Assembly (NCBI RefSeq): GCF_030435805.1
Contig: NC_081293.1
Span: 190,515,546 to 190,579,545, forward strand
Direction of reading: 5' to 3'
DNA: 64,000 nt
Source of the DNA: Mustela lutreola
Taxonomy: Eukaryota > Chordata > Mammalia > Carnivora > Mustelidae
The notes beneath the pieces were generated by a model that was not told the DNA's origin, did no database searches, and was given only the letters and a program-made list of their open reading frames with translations. Below are positions 47,576 through 63,459 of this stretch, piece by piece; position 1 is the stretch's first letter, and every line of letters begins with the position of its first letter. Both the position numbers and the translations under genes were made by a program.

Positions 47576-48266
47576 TAAAGGCTTTTAAAGTTTTAGTTTG
47601 ATACCAAAATCACTTGCTATAAAAGATGAGTGACGATAATAGTTTACCTTTAAATAATGAATTAAATAAGATTTCTAGGGTTAAAAAGGCTTCTATCTGT
47701 CTTATTAAAGCAAATTTTCTCCAATGAATTCATCTTGAGCATGTGCTGAAGTTCTTTGCTTGTTAATGGAAAAACCAACAAGTGGCTTATGGTGTGTACC
47801 AATACGAAGTAAAATTCCACAAGCCTATCTATCCTATATGGGAAAAAATATTTATGGAACGCTATCTATCCTATATGGAAAAAAAAATTACTCAAGGAGC
47901 TGCACTTCTATGTGCAGATATTGCTTTATTTTACATAGCTACAAAAGGTCATAACCATGAGGCTGACAGTTGAAAGCCATCTCCGAGTTCTCAGGAGAAA
48001 GTGATAGGTAACTGAACTTGTCTGTACTATGATTAGACATAGCAAGGAAAAAAAAACACTTTTGACTTTAGGTAGTTGTTTCTAATATCAGATTGTTACC
48101 TCTTTATATATTTCCTTAGTTTTGCCCCAAAGATACCATGTCTTTCCTGGATCTTATGGAATTATGAATTAAGGATTTATTTGTAGTAAATATATGTTGG
48201 TTAGAGATATCTCTTCTGACTCTGTAAAGTGGCTTATTTCAAATTACAGTATGTTTTCATAAGTCT
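47576..48266. other. Intergenic AT-rich DNA, nothing recognised
   Basis: Contains a small near repeat of 'ctatctatcctatatggaaa' around 47825-47885. No gene or nameable repeat was seen. Confidence 0.35.
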
Positions 48267-48474
48267 TTAAAAAAACAAGATCTAGTTATTTATTTTAGAG
48301 CAAGAGAGACAGAGCATGAGATGGGGCAGAGACAGAATTAAAGGTAAAGGAACAATCCTCAAAAAGATGCCCCACTAAGCCGGATGCGGGACTCGATCCC
48401 AGGACCCTGAGTTCATGACCTAAGCCAAAAAAACAAGTCAGCTGCTTTTCCACCCGAGCCACCTGGGAGCCCAT
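48267..48474 (-). mobile_element. CAN-SINE, old copy
   Basis: Antisense and diverged; 'actcgatcccaggaccctga' core and 'gagccacctgggagccc' end are clear. Confidence 0.75.
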
Positions 48475-48511
48475 GTTTTCATAGGTCTTTTTATGTGTTT
48501 CTCTGATTACA

Positions 48512-49037
48512 ATGTTCACCCTTAAACAACATGAGCTTGAACTGCATGGGTTCACTTATTTGTGGACTTGTTACAGTACAGAACTGCAAGTAAATTTTCT
48601 CTTCCTTATGATTTTCCTTAAAAAACAAAAAATCTTTATTTATTCACTTGACAGAGAAAGGGTAAGAGAGTATAAGCAGAGGAGAAGCAGTGGAGAGGGA
48701 GGTGCAGACTCCCTGCCTAGCAGGGAACCCCAACGTGGGACTCGATTGCAGGACCTATGGATCATGACCTGAGCCAAAAGCAGACGCTGAAATGACTGAG
48801 CAACCCAGGAGTCCCTCCTTATGATTTTCTTAAAATACTTTATCTCAAATTTACTGTAAGAGTATAGTATATACTCCATATAACATACCAAATATGTGTT
48901 CATCAAACGCTTATGTTATCAGTAAGGCTTCTGGTCAACAGTAGGCTATTAGTAGAAAAGCTTTGCAGAAGTCATAAGTTACACAAGAATTTCTGACTAT
49001 GCAGGATGTTGATGCCCCAACCCTCATACTGTTCAAA
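48512..49037 (-). mobile_element. MER2 DNA transposon, split by a SINE
   Basis: Tc/mariner-Tigger type nonautonomous element: 'cacccttaaacaacatgagc', 'gtaaggcttctggtcaacag' and 'aggctattagtagaaaagct' are recognisable MER2 wording. A CAN-SINE interrupts it at 48617-48816. Orientation follows my memory of the consensus and may be reversed. Confidence 0.7.
48617..48816 (-). mobile_element. CAN-SINE inside MER2
   Basis: Antisense; perfect 13-bp target-site duplication CCTTATGATTTTC at 48604-48616 and 48817-48829. Confidence 0.92.
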
Positions 49038-49039
49038 CA

Positions 49040-50740
49040 TCCACTGGAGTTTAGAAGCAGGTCTGTACCTTCCAGTCAGCCTCCCCTTTATCCAGTTTCT
49101 CTTCCTGCAGCATTTGCATGGAACAGCAATCCATTCAGTCTTATTTATTTGTTTTCTGTTTACCCAATGAGAATACATACACTGTGAAGGTATTTTCTCC
49201 TGTTGTATCTTTAGTGCATTTTTAAAAGTGTTGGCCTATGGTAGGTTTTTCAGTAAGTATTTGAGTAAGTGGTTGAATAAATGAGCAGAATAGTTCCATT
49301 GTTTCCACTGAGGGATGTGCCAGGTTTATTTACTCAGTCCTCTGTTAAATGGATATTTGAGTTGTTTCTGGGTTTTCAGGATTTCACAGACGATATATCG
49401 ACAAGCACCCTAGATTACTCTCGTGGAGATTGTGGTCTCCTCCTTTCCATCCACTCCCTCTCCTCCTGGTGACTAGTCTTACAACTACTCAGTTAACCAA
49501 ACACACACCATGTAGGCCTAGATTCTTGCAGCATGAAAAGCCCACCCCTTGCTCTGATGCCATGCCAGGTCACTTCCTTGTGAATTAATTAGCATAATCC
49601 CATTTGATTATTGGCTCAGGGTTGTGCAAATGACCAGATTCAGATAAAGACATACAATATGCTGACGTCTGCTGGGGCTATCTGGGAAAGACGGTTTCTA
49701 GATCTGGTGGGAGCAATTTTGTTTATCTCTTTCCCTGAATACAGAGAAGGGAGATTAGGGCCCTGAGGGCTTTTTGATCACAAGGCTTAATCCCTAGGAT
49801 AAAGTGACAGAAATGGCAGTAAATGAGAGTAGTGCACAGGGCAGAGCCGGGAGTAAATTGGGTGCTTGACATTTTCGCACTGCTGAATCACAGCATCGCT
49901 GAAGCCTTCCTCATTTCTAAGAGTCCATTAATGCAAGACCTAATGAGCTGGATATTCTAGTCCTTGCAACCCAATGACTTCTAAATGCTACCCTCCCATG
50001 TATGCTTTGTTTTGTTTTTACATGCATGTTTTATTAGGATAGAGTTCTAGAAGTGAAGCTGCTGGGTCAGAGAGTGCACAGATTTTACAGTTTAATGTAA
50101 ATATACAAATTAGAGGGTTAGATTTTAAAAAGAGACAGAAAGTGACAAGAGAAGCTAAAAAGGGACTATAGAATGGTATTAAGAAGTGGGATTTTTTTTT
50201 TTTTTTCCCGTACTTCTCTTCAGGCCGGCCCTGATCTCTTACCGTTTATCTCTCTCACTTAGCCGGCCAGGTCTCTGAATCTGCCCTCTACTTGGGCACA
50301 GGTGGGTAGGCCTATACTGATGGTGGCGATGGAGTGGAATAGAAAGCATTTCAGAGGAAACAGGAGAAACGTTCAGCTCATTTGTTTCTGCACAGAGGCT
50401 TTGGGTGTTTAGCTAAGGTAGATCTATAGCTACCTATTTTAACAAAGAGGAGTCATGTATAAAATTAATTTAGACTCTATGCAAACATAAAAGCAATTCA
50501 ATGAGAACTATGGAAATAAGACAGGACAGCTTAGTTATGATCAAATAGTTAGAAGACTTTAATGCAAAAAAAAAAAAAAAAAAAAAAGGAATTTGGGCTC
50601 CATCCTGGTGGCACTGACCAGGCAATATTAAGGGCTCAGGACTATTCCCTATGAACACGCCATCCAGAGTTACAGAAGAATAGAGATTTGGTAGTGAGGT
50701 GTGTACCTTCCCATACTCTCCTCTTCCAAGATACCCAGTA
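49040..50740. other. Intergenic DNA, nothing recognised
   Basis: No exon was seen. There is a 23-base A-run at about 50565-50587. Diverged unnamed repeats are likely. Confidence 0.35.
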
Positions 50741-50744
50741 TGGA

Positions 50745-51077
50745 CTGCATGACTGTGTCCCTCCACCAAATGTATGTGCTCAAACCCTAATCCACAGTGG
50801 GATGGTATTAGGGGGCAGGGCCTTTGCAAGCTTTAGATGAGATCATAAAGGTGGAGCCCCTGTGATGGGATTAGTGTCGTTATAAGGAGAGACTAGAGCC
50901 CTCTCTCTGCCCTGTGAGGACCCAGTGAGAAGGCCACTGTCTACATGCCAGAAGTGGGCCCCCACTATTTCAATGGCACCTTGATCTTGGACTTCCCAGC
51001 CTCCAGAACCATGAGAAATTAGTTGTGGTTTAAGCCACTTCATCTATGGCATTTTTGTTGTAACAGTCTAACCTAAA
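50745..51077 (+). mobile_element. MaLR (MLT1A-type) LTR fossil, solo
   Basis: Follows the MLT1A order: 'tcaaaccctaatccacagtg', 'gatgagatcataaaggtgga', 'gtgaggacccagtgagaagg', 'cttcccagcctccagaacca'. Old, sense orientation, no internal region. Confidence 0.8.
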
Positions 51078-51079
51078 AT

Positions 51080-51961
51080 AAGATCCCTCCTTCACCTTAT
51101 TAAGGAGGTTTGGGAACACTTCTCCCTTTCAAACCTCCTCCACCTGCTCCAGTGTTTCCATGCTCAGATCCCATGATATCTTTTTCCTGGATCCATACTG
51201 CATGTGCACAAGAATCCTGTGCTATGACTTGTACTCCAAGCCAACTCTGTAGCCAAATCTTCTATGAACTTGGTGTAATAGATCTATTTCCTGCAAATAT
51301 ACGTGCATTTGCACTTCCTTTTTCTTAGAGTTCAAAATACTACATTATTTGGCCTGAGATTTGGGAGGCTGGTGGTGGAAGAGGGGCACAGATTGCCTGC
51401 ACACATCATGGCTATTATAGCAATAAAACCCCATTGGGAAAACAAGAAAGATCTTAGAGAACTGGAATACATAGGTCAGTAAAACCTAGGAGAATGCAGG
51501 AAATCAGTAATCTATAAAAATTTCTCCACCTGGTGGTTTCCCTCATCTAGTCTCATAGAATTTCAGATAGATTAGAGCACAAAAGAAGACTGTGGTGTCA
51601 TAGCGTGGCAATGCATCAGCAATCAGAACAACTGGACCTAGTCTCCACCTGGCTATGAGTTTGCAGAAGGACTTGGGCAGTTGAATTTCACTTTCTGCAC
51701 CTTGGTGTCATCCTCTGTTCAAAAATGTGATGGTAACAGTGACCTCTAAGCTTCTCCATGCTTATACCTAGCAGATAGTAGGTGATTACTAAATTCATTC
51801 TGAGCAGACATAATGAATCACGCTATAACCTCTCCAATTCATTCCTTGTGTAATTGTTCAATTCCATGTCCACCCTCTTAAGCAGCAGAGAGTTTGGAGA
51901 AAAAGTTCATAAATACAAAGCAAGGACAGTTCTTGGGCACATGTGATGTGGAATATACATT
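51080..51961. other. 3' flank of the trypsinogen gene
   Basis: No exon, RNA gene or clear repeat recognised. Confidence 0.35.
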
Positions 51962-51967
51962 TTTATT
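51962..51967 (-). terminator. Trypsinogen poly(A) signal
   Basis: TTTATT on the plus strand is AATAAA on the coding strand, 80 bp after the stop codon, a spacing normal for the short trypsin 3' UTR. Confidence 0.75.
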
Positions 51968-52046
51968 TTAGATACAGTTTCAGGCATCGTTGGAAGTGAA
52001 ATTGTCCAAGAGAATGGTGCATAGAGCAGTACACGTGCTTACATGC

Positions 52047-56898
<4,852 letters not shown>

Positions 56899-56952
56899 GG
56901 CTGCTCCCTAGAACTGGACTGGGGAGTGTGACGAACATCTCTCATCCATAGC

Positions 56953-56960
56953 TATTTATA
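56953..56960 (-). promoter_or_regulatory. Trypsinogen TATA box
   Basis: Reads TATAAATA on the coding strand, about 55 bp before the ATG at 56898, implying a 5' leader of about 25-30 nt as is usual for pancreatic protease genes. Confidence 0.85.
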
Positions 56961-56979
56961 CCTCCTGGTCTGACATCAA

Positions 56980-56997
56980 CACCCATGGCCATGGGTG
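56980..56997. promoter_or_regulatory. 18-bp perfect palindrome in the trypsinogen promoter
   Basis: CACCCATGGCCATGGGTG, its own reverse complement, 20 bp upstream of the TATA box. It contains CATGG/CCATG cores; a binding factor is not known to me. Confidence 0.6.
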
Positions 56998-57477
56998 CCA
57001 GAAAACTGATTTTGTTGGAAACTCACTGATCCAAGTTTAGAATTGAATTCTGTGAAAAACTGAAGATAATTCAGTATCAGATTTAAACATTAGCTTTTGT
57101 CTATTTTTCCAGAAGGTTATGGGAATGGAAGTTATAAACCCACCTGGTATGATTTGTTCCCCATAACAGAGAAATAAGTTGGAGTAAGTTCACAGAAGGG
57201 GGCTACGGGTGTCCTGTATACCAGACAAAATTCTTAGATACTTGGTTGTCTCAATTGTGAACTTTTATCTTGAGGACCAACTTGAACACTATTCTCCCAA
57301 TGTTTAATTAATATTGGCTCTTTAACAATTATATAATTTTTCTGTGGTATCTCTGGTCTTGGATATCCATGTTACCTTTTCATTATTAATAGGGACACCT
57401 TGTTTCCTTGAGAAAAAAAAATTATTCTGAATTGAAGCTATGATTGGTCTAGACAGAAGAGTGAAAGAATCACTTAC

Positions 57478-57715
57478 ATTTATTAGAGCTTATTGTATAT
57501 TTTACATATATAAAACATTGCATATATTAATTTAGTAATTCTTATTACAGCCCTAGAAGATACCTATTACTATCCCCACTTTACATGTGGGAAAACTGAG
57601 GCATACAAAATTGCAAGGACTTGACCAAAACCACATAGCAAGTATACAGTGGGGTCAGGATTCCAACCCAGGAAATCTAGCTTCAGAATCTCTTTTTAAC
57701 TGCTGTACAGCACTT
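57478..57715 (+). repeat. MIR SINE remnant
   Basis: 'tgggaaaactgaggcataca' and 'ggggtcaggattccaaccca' are the classic MIR core and tail. Confidence 0.85.
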
Positions 57716-57779
57716 CTTTATTAAGTTTGCCACTTTCATCTGGACAGCATGATAATGCAGAAATCTTGTCCAATAATAA

Positions 57780-57990
57780 TGGAATTCAAATTTATGGAGT
57801 ACTTCTTATGTGTCAGGCATTGTGAATCGGATTTATATACATCATTTCTTTCAATCCCTAATAAATGTTCTAATTTTTACCATTTTATAGATGGGGAGGA
57901 TGAAGCGTAGAGAAATTACATGTTTTGCTCAAAGTTTTATATACTTTAGTGATCAACACAACATTCAAACTCAAGCAGCCTCATTTCTGA
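57780..57990 (+). repeat. MIR SINE remnant, second copy
   Basis: 'tatggagtacttcttatgtg', 'cattttatagatggggagga' and later 'aacattcaaactcaagcag' follow MIR, more diverged than the copy just before it. Confidence 0.7.
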
Positions 57991-58679
57991 GGCCATGGCC
58001 TTCTGCGTGATTGATGCCATAATCATATTTAAGGAGAACAATCGGAACTTGATCAAATTAAAGGATGCCTCTAGTGAGCAGATAGAATTCTTAGAAAAAT
58101 CTAAGAAATGTGTTCCTGGAGCAGGAGTTGTCCTAATTAATGAGGCATGGCAGAAACTTCCAGAATAAGTGAATCTCAGGAAGAACTAACCTCTAGCTGC
58201 ATAGAACCAGATTCTCCTCCTACATATCATAATGACCTACCAGGATGTTATGTCTGTTTTAGCAAATCCTCCCTCCTGAGTAGATTGTTTCTTTTACATT
58301 TGAAATGTTGCTGATAAAAAGATGACTAACTAGAAGGCAGGACTGCATTTGGGACCAGGTAATTCTATGTTGTGGGGAACTGCTCTGCACTCTATAGGAT
58401 ATTTATCAGCATCTCTTGCCTTAGTTACAAGTACCACTAGCCCTTCCTCCCAGTTGTGATAACCAAAATATCTCCAGACACTGGTAAATGTTCCCTCAGG
58501 GTCAAAATCATCCCCAGCTGGAAACAACTGATCTAAGGAGAAAAGATGGGCAAAGCAACTCCTAAGGCCATAGTCATGGGAACGTGCCTCAAATGTTAGG
58601 ACAAGGTAGGCTCTCATTAACTACTAAATGAATGGCACATAAGGCAGGGAGTCACCCTTTTCTTATCCCAAATATCTCA
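57991..58679. other. Intergenic DNA, nothing recognised
   Basis: A minus-strand open frame at 58330-58617 has no recognisable domain and may come from a repeat. No gene is supported. Confidence 0.35.
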
Positions 58680-58797
58680 GAAATCCTGATGTATCTGCTG
58701 ACATTTTCCTCCCCTCTCTGTGACATGGCCTTTCTTTGTTGTCCCATCCTCCCTGTGTGACTATGCCCCCCAGACATCACTTGCCATCTCCCTGCTT

Positions 58798-59985
58798 CTA
58801 TATTTTTAAATTTAATTTAATTTTTTCATTTTTCCAAGATTCATTGTTTGTGCACCACACCCAGTGCTCCATGCAATACGGGCCCTCCTTGATACCCACT
58901 ACCAGACTCACCCAACCCTCACCCTCCTCCCCTCCAAAACCCTCAGTTTGTTTCTCAGAGTCCACAGTCTCTCATGGTTTGTCTCCCCTCTGATTTCCCC
59001 CAACTCACTTCTCCTCTCTAACTCCCAATATCTTCTGTATTATTCTTTATGCTCCACAAGTAAGTGAAATCATATGATAATTGACTCTCTCTGCTTGACT
59101 TATTTCACTCAGCATAATCTCTTCCAGTTCCATCCATGTTGATACAGAGGTTGGGGATTCATCTTTTCTGATGGAGACATAATATTCCATTGTATATATA
59201 GACACTATCTTCTTTATCCATTCATCTGTTGAAGGACATCTTGGTTCTTTCCACAGTTTGGTGACTGCGGCCATTGCTGCTATGAACATTGGGGTACAGA
59301 TGGCCCTTCTTTTCACTACATCTGTATCTTTGGGGTAAATATCCAGAAGTGCAATTGCAGGGTCATAGGGTAGCTATATTTTTAATTTCTCAAGGAATCG
59401 CCATACTGTTTTCCAAAGTGGCTGCACCAACTTGCATTCCCACAAACAGTGAAGGGGGTTCCCCTTTCTCCACATCCTCTCCAACACATGTTGTTTACTG
59501 TCTTCTTAATTTTGGGCATTCTAACTGGTGTAAGGTAGTATCTTAATGAGGTTTTGATTTGAATCTCCCTGATGGCTAGTGATGATGAACATTTATTTAT
59601 GTGTCTGTTAGCTAATTGTATGTCTTCTTTGGAGAAGTGTTTGTTCATATCTTCTGCCCATTTTTTGACATGATTATCTGTTTTGTGTGTGTTGAGTTTG
59701 AGAAGTTCTTTATAGATCTTGGATATCAGTCCTTTGTCTGTAGTGTCATTTGTGACTATCTTCTCCCATTCTGTGGGTTGCCTCTTTGTTTTGTTGACTG
59801 TTTCCTTTGCTGTGCAGAAGCAATTGATCTTCATGAGGTCTCAAAAGTTCATTTGCACTTTTTTTCCTTTGCCTTTGGAGAAATTTTATTGTTGTTGTTG
59901 TTTTGGAGACATGTTTTGAAAGAAGTTGCTGTGGCCGGTGTCCAAGAGGTTACTGCCTATGCTCTCCTCTAGGATTTTGATACCT
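58798..59985 (-). mobile_element. L1 3' half, antisense (block A)
   Basis: L1 3' UTR and ORF2 C-terminal region read backwards; minus-strand peptides [20 protein letters not shown] and [19 protein letters not shown] are the diagnostic ORF2 motifs, now in broken frames. Ends at 'aggattttgat', where strand switches. Confidence 0.92.
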
Positions 59986-60604
59986 GGGAATAAACCTAAC
60001 CAAAGAAGTAAGGGGTTTGTACTCGAGGAACTACAGAACACTCATGAAAGAAACTGAAGAAGACAAAAAAAGATGGGAAAGCATCCCATGCTCATGGATT
60101 GAAAGAAAAAAACATTGTTAAAATATCTATACTGCCTAGAGCAATCTATCATTTCAATGCCATCCCAATCAAAATTCCACGGCATTTTTCAAAGAGCTGG
60201 AACAAACAATACTAAAATTTGTGTGGAGCCAGAAGAGAGCATGAATTGCTAAGGAAATGCTGAAGAAGAAAAACAAAGTGGGGGGGGGGCATCATGTTGT
60301 CTAATTTCAAGCTTACTACAAAGCCATGATCACCAAGACAGCATGGTACTGGCACAAAAACAGACACATAGAGCAGTGGAACAGAGTAGAGAGCCCAGCA
60401 ATGGACCCCCAACTTGTGGTCAACTAGTCTTCCACAAAGCAGGAAAAAATATCCAGCGGAAAAAAGACAATCTCTTCAGTAAATGGTGCTGGGAAAATTG
60501 GACAGCTATATGTAAAAGAATGAAACTCAACCATTCTCCTTCCACCATACACAAAGATAAACCTGAAATGGATAAAAGACCTCGATGTGCGGCAGGGATC
60601 TATT
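59986..60604 (+). mobile_element. L1 ORF2 piece, inverted (block B)
   Basis: Sense L1 ORF2 just upstream, in element terms, of block A: 'ggaataaacctaaccaaaga' to 'ataaaagacctcgatgtg'. Opposite orientation to its neighbours, as in twin-primed (5'-inverted) L1 insertions. Confidence 0.88.
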
Positions 60605-61178
60605 TTAAACTTATTAAGGAATCTCCACACTGTTTTCCAAAGTGGCTGCACCAACTTGCATTCCCACCAACATTGTAAGAGTGTTCCCCTTTCTCCAAAT
60701 CCTCTCCAACAAACATTGTTTCCTGTCCTTTTCATTTTGGCCATTCTAACTGGTGTAAGGTGGTATCTCAATGAGATTTTGATTTGAATTTCCCTGATGG
60801 CTAATGATGATGAATACTTTTTCATGTTTCTATTAGCCATTTGTATGTCTTCTTTGGAGAAGTGTCTGTTCATATCTTCTGCCCATTTTTTGACATGATT
60901 ATCTGTTTTTTGGGTGTTGAGTCTGAGGAGTTCTTTATATATCCTGGTTATCAGCCTTTTGTCTGTAGTGTCATTTGTGAATATCTTCTCCCATTCCATG
61001 GGTTGCCGCTTTGTTTTGTTGACTGTTTCCATTGCTGTGCAGAAGGTTTTGATCTTGATGAAGTCCCAAAAATTCATTTTTGCTTTTGTTTCCTTTGTCT
61101 TTGGAGACATGTCCTGGAAGAAGTTGCTGTAGCCAATGTCAAAGAGGTTACCACTTATGTTTTTCTCTAGGATTTTGA
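60605..61178 (-). mobile_element. Second antisense L1 ORF2 piece (block C)
   Basis: Covers the same ORF2 region as part of block A (about 59370-59985) and ends at the same L1 position 'aggattttgat'. Lacks the L1 3' end. The peptide [20 protein letters not shown] is clear. It then meets duplicated-block sequence ('tctaaagtgtccctc'). Confidence 0.88.
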
Positions 61179-61399
61179 TTCTAAAGTGTCCCTCTGACAT
61201 TCTTAGAGACTCACCAAACATCCAGATATGAAATGAATTTAATAAATCATCCCTTGCTCCCCATGTTCATGATGAGGAAGCTGTGATCCTCATAGAAGTT
61301 TCTGGCAAAGTCAGGACTCAGATTGAATCTCTGGATTTCCTCTGACATGTTGAACTTGATCTGAGCCCTGTGCTCCCATAAACAGTGACTATTAAAAAT

Positions 61400-61900
61400 A
61401 CTCAGAATTTTGGGTTCGGGGAAATGGCTTACCACAAAGAACTACCCTTCCACACAGGAGTTACTAGAGACTTTGCCACTCTTTCTTGTGACTCCCATAA
61501 AACTCAGGATGACTCTCTTATTTACCTGTGACAAAACTAAACACAGATCTTTCCCCACTTTACTTGAACCTGCTGAAGTGGCCAGAACTGACCCTCCCAA
61601 CTCCCCATTCTTTGTCTCATGAGTGATTAGCTAAGCTTACAATTCCCTTTTCCCCTGAAACAGGTTAAACACAGAGAAAACAATTTTTGTTCAGCTGACT
61701 GAGAAGTCCTCTGACTGAAAACAACTATTTTTCTCAATGACAAATCTCCCCACCTTTAACACATTTATTTCTCCCTCTAGAAGCCTTAAGGCAAAACCAT
61801 CCTGCTGAGACACTCTGATCTTTAGATCTGGGGTGTTCTTACTGCAATAGTCTGAATAAAATCCATCCTCTTACTGTTCAGTTTTTGTCTTTGACATTTA
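61400..61900 (+). mobile_element. LTR-like element, duplicated copy
   Basis: Partner of 44640-45130, with the same 'gtctgaataaaatccatcct' poly(A) region. An LTR fossil, solo, family not assigned. Confidence 0.4.
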
Positions 61901-62029
61901 TGACTCTTCAGTGCACTACACTCTTGTTTTAAGTTAGCCTTATAAGAGAACTTCTTAACTAAACCCCCTCTACAAAAATATGAAACAAATAGTGGGTTCT
62001 GTCAGGGATATTGGTCTACAATTTTCTTG

Positions 62030-62275
62030 TAATGTCCTACCTTCTCTGGCTTTGCTATTAGACTCACACTGGCTTCTTACAATGAGTTTGGAAGTGTTCC
62101 CTCCTCTTCAACTTTTTGGAAGAGTCTGAGAAGGATGGGTATTAATTTCTCTTTAAATGTTCACTAGAATTTGCCAGTGAAAATGTCTGGTCCTGGGATT
62201 TTCTGTAGTGGGAGGTTTTTGATTACTGAGTCACTTTCTACTCCTCACTGATCTGTTCAGATTTTCTAATAATAA
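62030..62275 (-). mobile_element. L1 ORF2 fragment, duplicated copy
   Basis: Partner of 45235-45485. Retains an internal stretch near 62185 ('ctggtcctgggattttctg') that the left copy lacks. Confidence 0.75.
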
Positions 62276-63144
62276 AGTGCTTACAACAGGGAGTTCTAAT
62301 GGGAAATAGGAAATGTTACATAAATGCTTATTAAATGAAATGACTGTGACTTTAGTATCTCCATGTTTTCCAGGCTTCTGGGGATGCCTTTCTTCCCCAA
62401 TGTCCAAATATTTTTATGAAGTCCTATATAGTGGTGAAGAGCAAGGACTCTGGGGTCTAGCTTCTAGGATTTGATTCCTGGCAGCAGGAATTACTAGCTG
62501 TCTTACATTGGAAAAATACAATTGACCTCCTAAGCTTCATGTAATGAGGAATATTAATGCCTGTTTCATAGGATAGTTGTGAGGCTTGAATATTACTTGA
62601 AAGTATGTAAGAAAGGTGTGACATGTTGAAAAAACTTAAGTAGTACTGGTTGTGATGATATTGATGATGATTGTGTTTTTCACCTCCTGAATACTAAGAA
62701 GGAATAAACCTTCTGTATATCTCTGGTTCACAGAATTGTGCATTTTGGCTCAGCCCTATCCTGGGGCATGCTGCTCCTAAAGTCAGCGATTCGAGGCTAT
62801 TGAGCACCATCGGGACATCTGGAGCACCAGATGTCTGCAGCCTAATAATATAGCTCTCCCCGGAAATAAATTACTCTGCCCTCTCTTTGTAACTGTGTTT
62901 CATTTGTAACACATGGTGATGAATGTGAGACTCTGAACAGATGTGGGAGGATGAGGGTGGAGCTGATCTGTAATCCCAGCCTGCCCTGCACTGCACTCAT
63001 TCTCAGCTGGCTTCCTTCCCAGACATGAATGTGGGTGATGGACTTTTGTAAGGTGGTAAGGGCTACGACTAAGTTTTGTGAAGTAAACAGCCTGGGAATT
63101 TTACTAAAAATGAACAATATATCTGCTCTGCAAAATGTACTACA

Positions 63145-63318
63145 TTCTTTTTTTTTTCTAGTGTTCCAAGATTCATTGTTTATGCACCACACCCAGTGCT
63201 CCATGCAGTACATGCCCTCCTTAATACTCACCACCAGGCTCACCCATTCCCCCAACACCCTTTCCCTCTAAAACCCTCAGTTTGTTTCTCAGAGTTCACA
63301 GTCCCTCATGGTTCATGT
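63145..63318 (-). mobile_element. Short L1 3' end insertion, right copy only
   Basis: Antisense L1 3' UTR beginning with a T-run ('tgttccaagattcattgttt'). The left duplicate reads straight through the site at about 46335, so this entered after the duplication. Flanks 'aaatgtactacat' and 'aaatctattacat' look like a decayed target repeat. Confidence 0.85.
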
Positions 63319-63459
63319 AAATCTATTACATGTTTATTGAGAAAAATATAGGGAAAAAAACCAGCAGAAATATGTAACAACAATAAAAACCTCACTAATT
63401 ATAACTCCACTTAATATTGCCCCCTATTAGCACAATCAGTATTGCAATACTTCTGGCTC

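Noticed and set aside
58330-58617. 95-codon minus-strand open frame
   Set aside because: No signal peptide, domain or splice context; may derive from an old repeat.
60424-61221. 265-codon minus-strand open frame
   Set aside because: It is a chance chimera: L1 ORF2 sequence from block C joined to antisense of block B and to flanking duplicate sequence.
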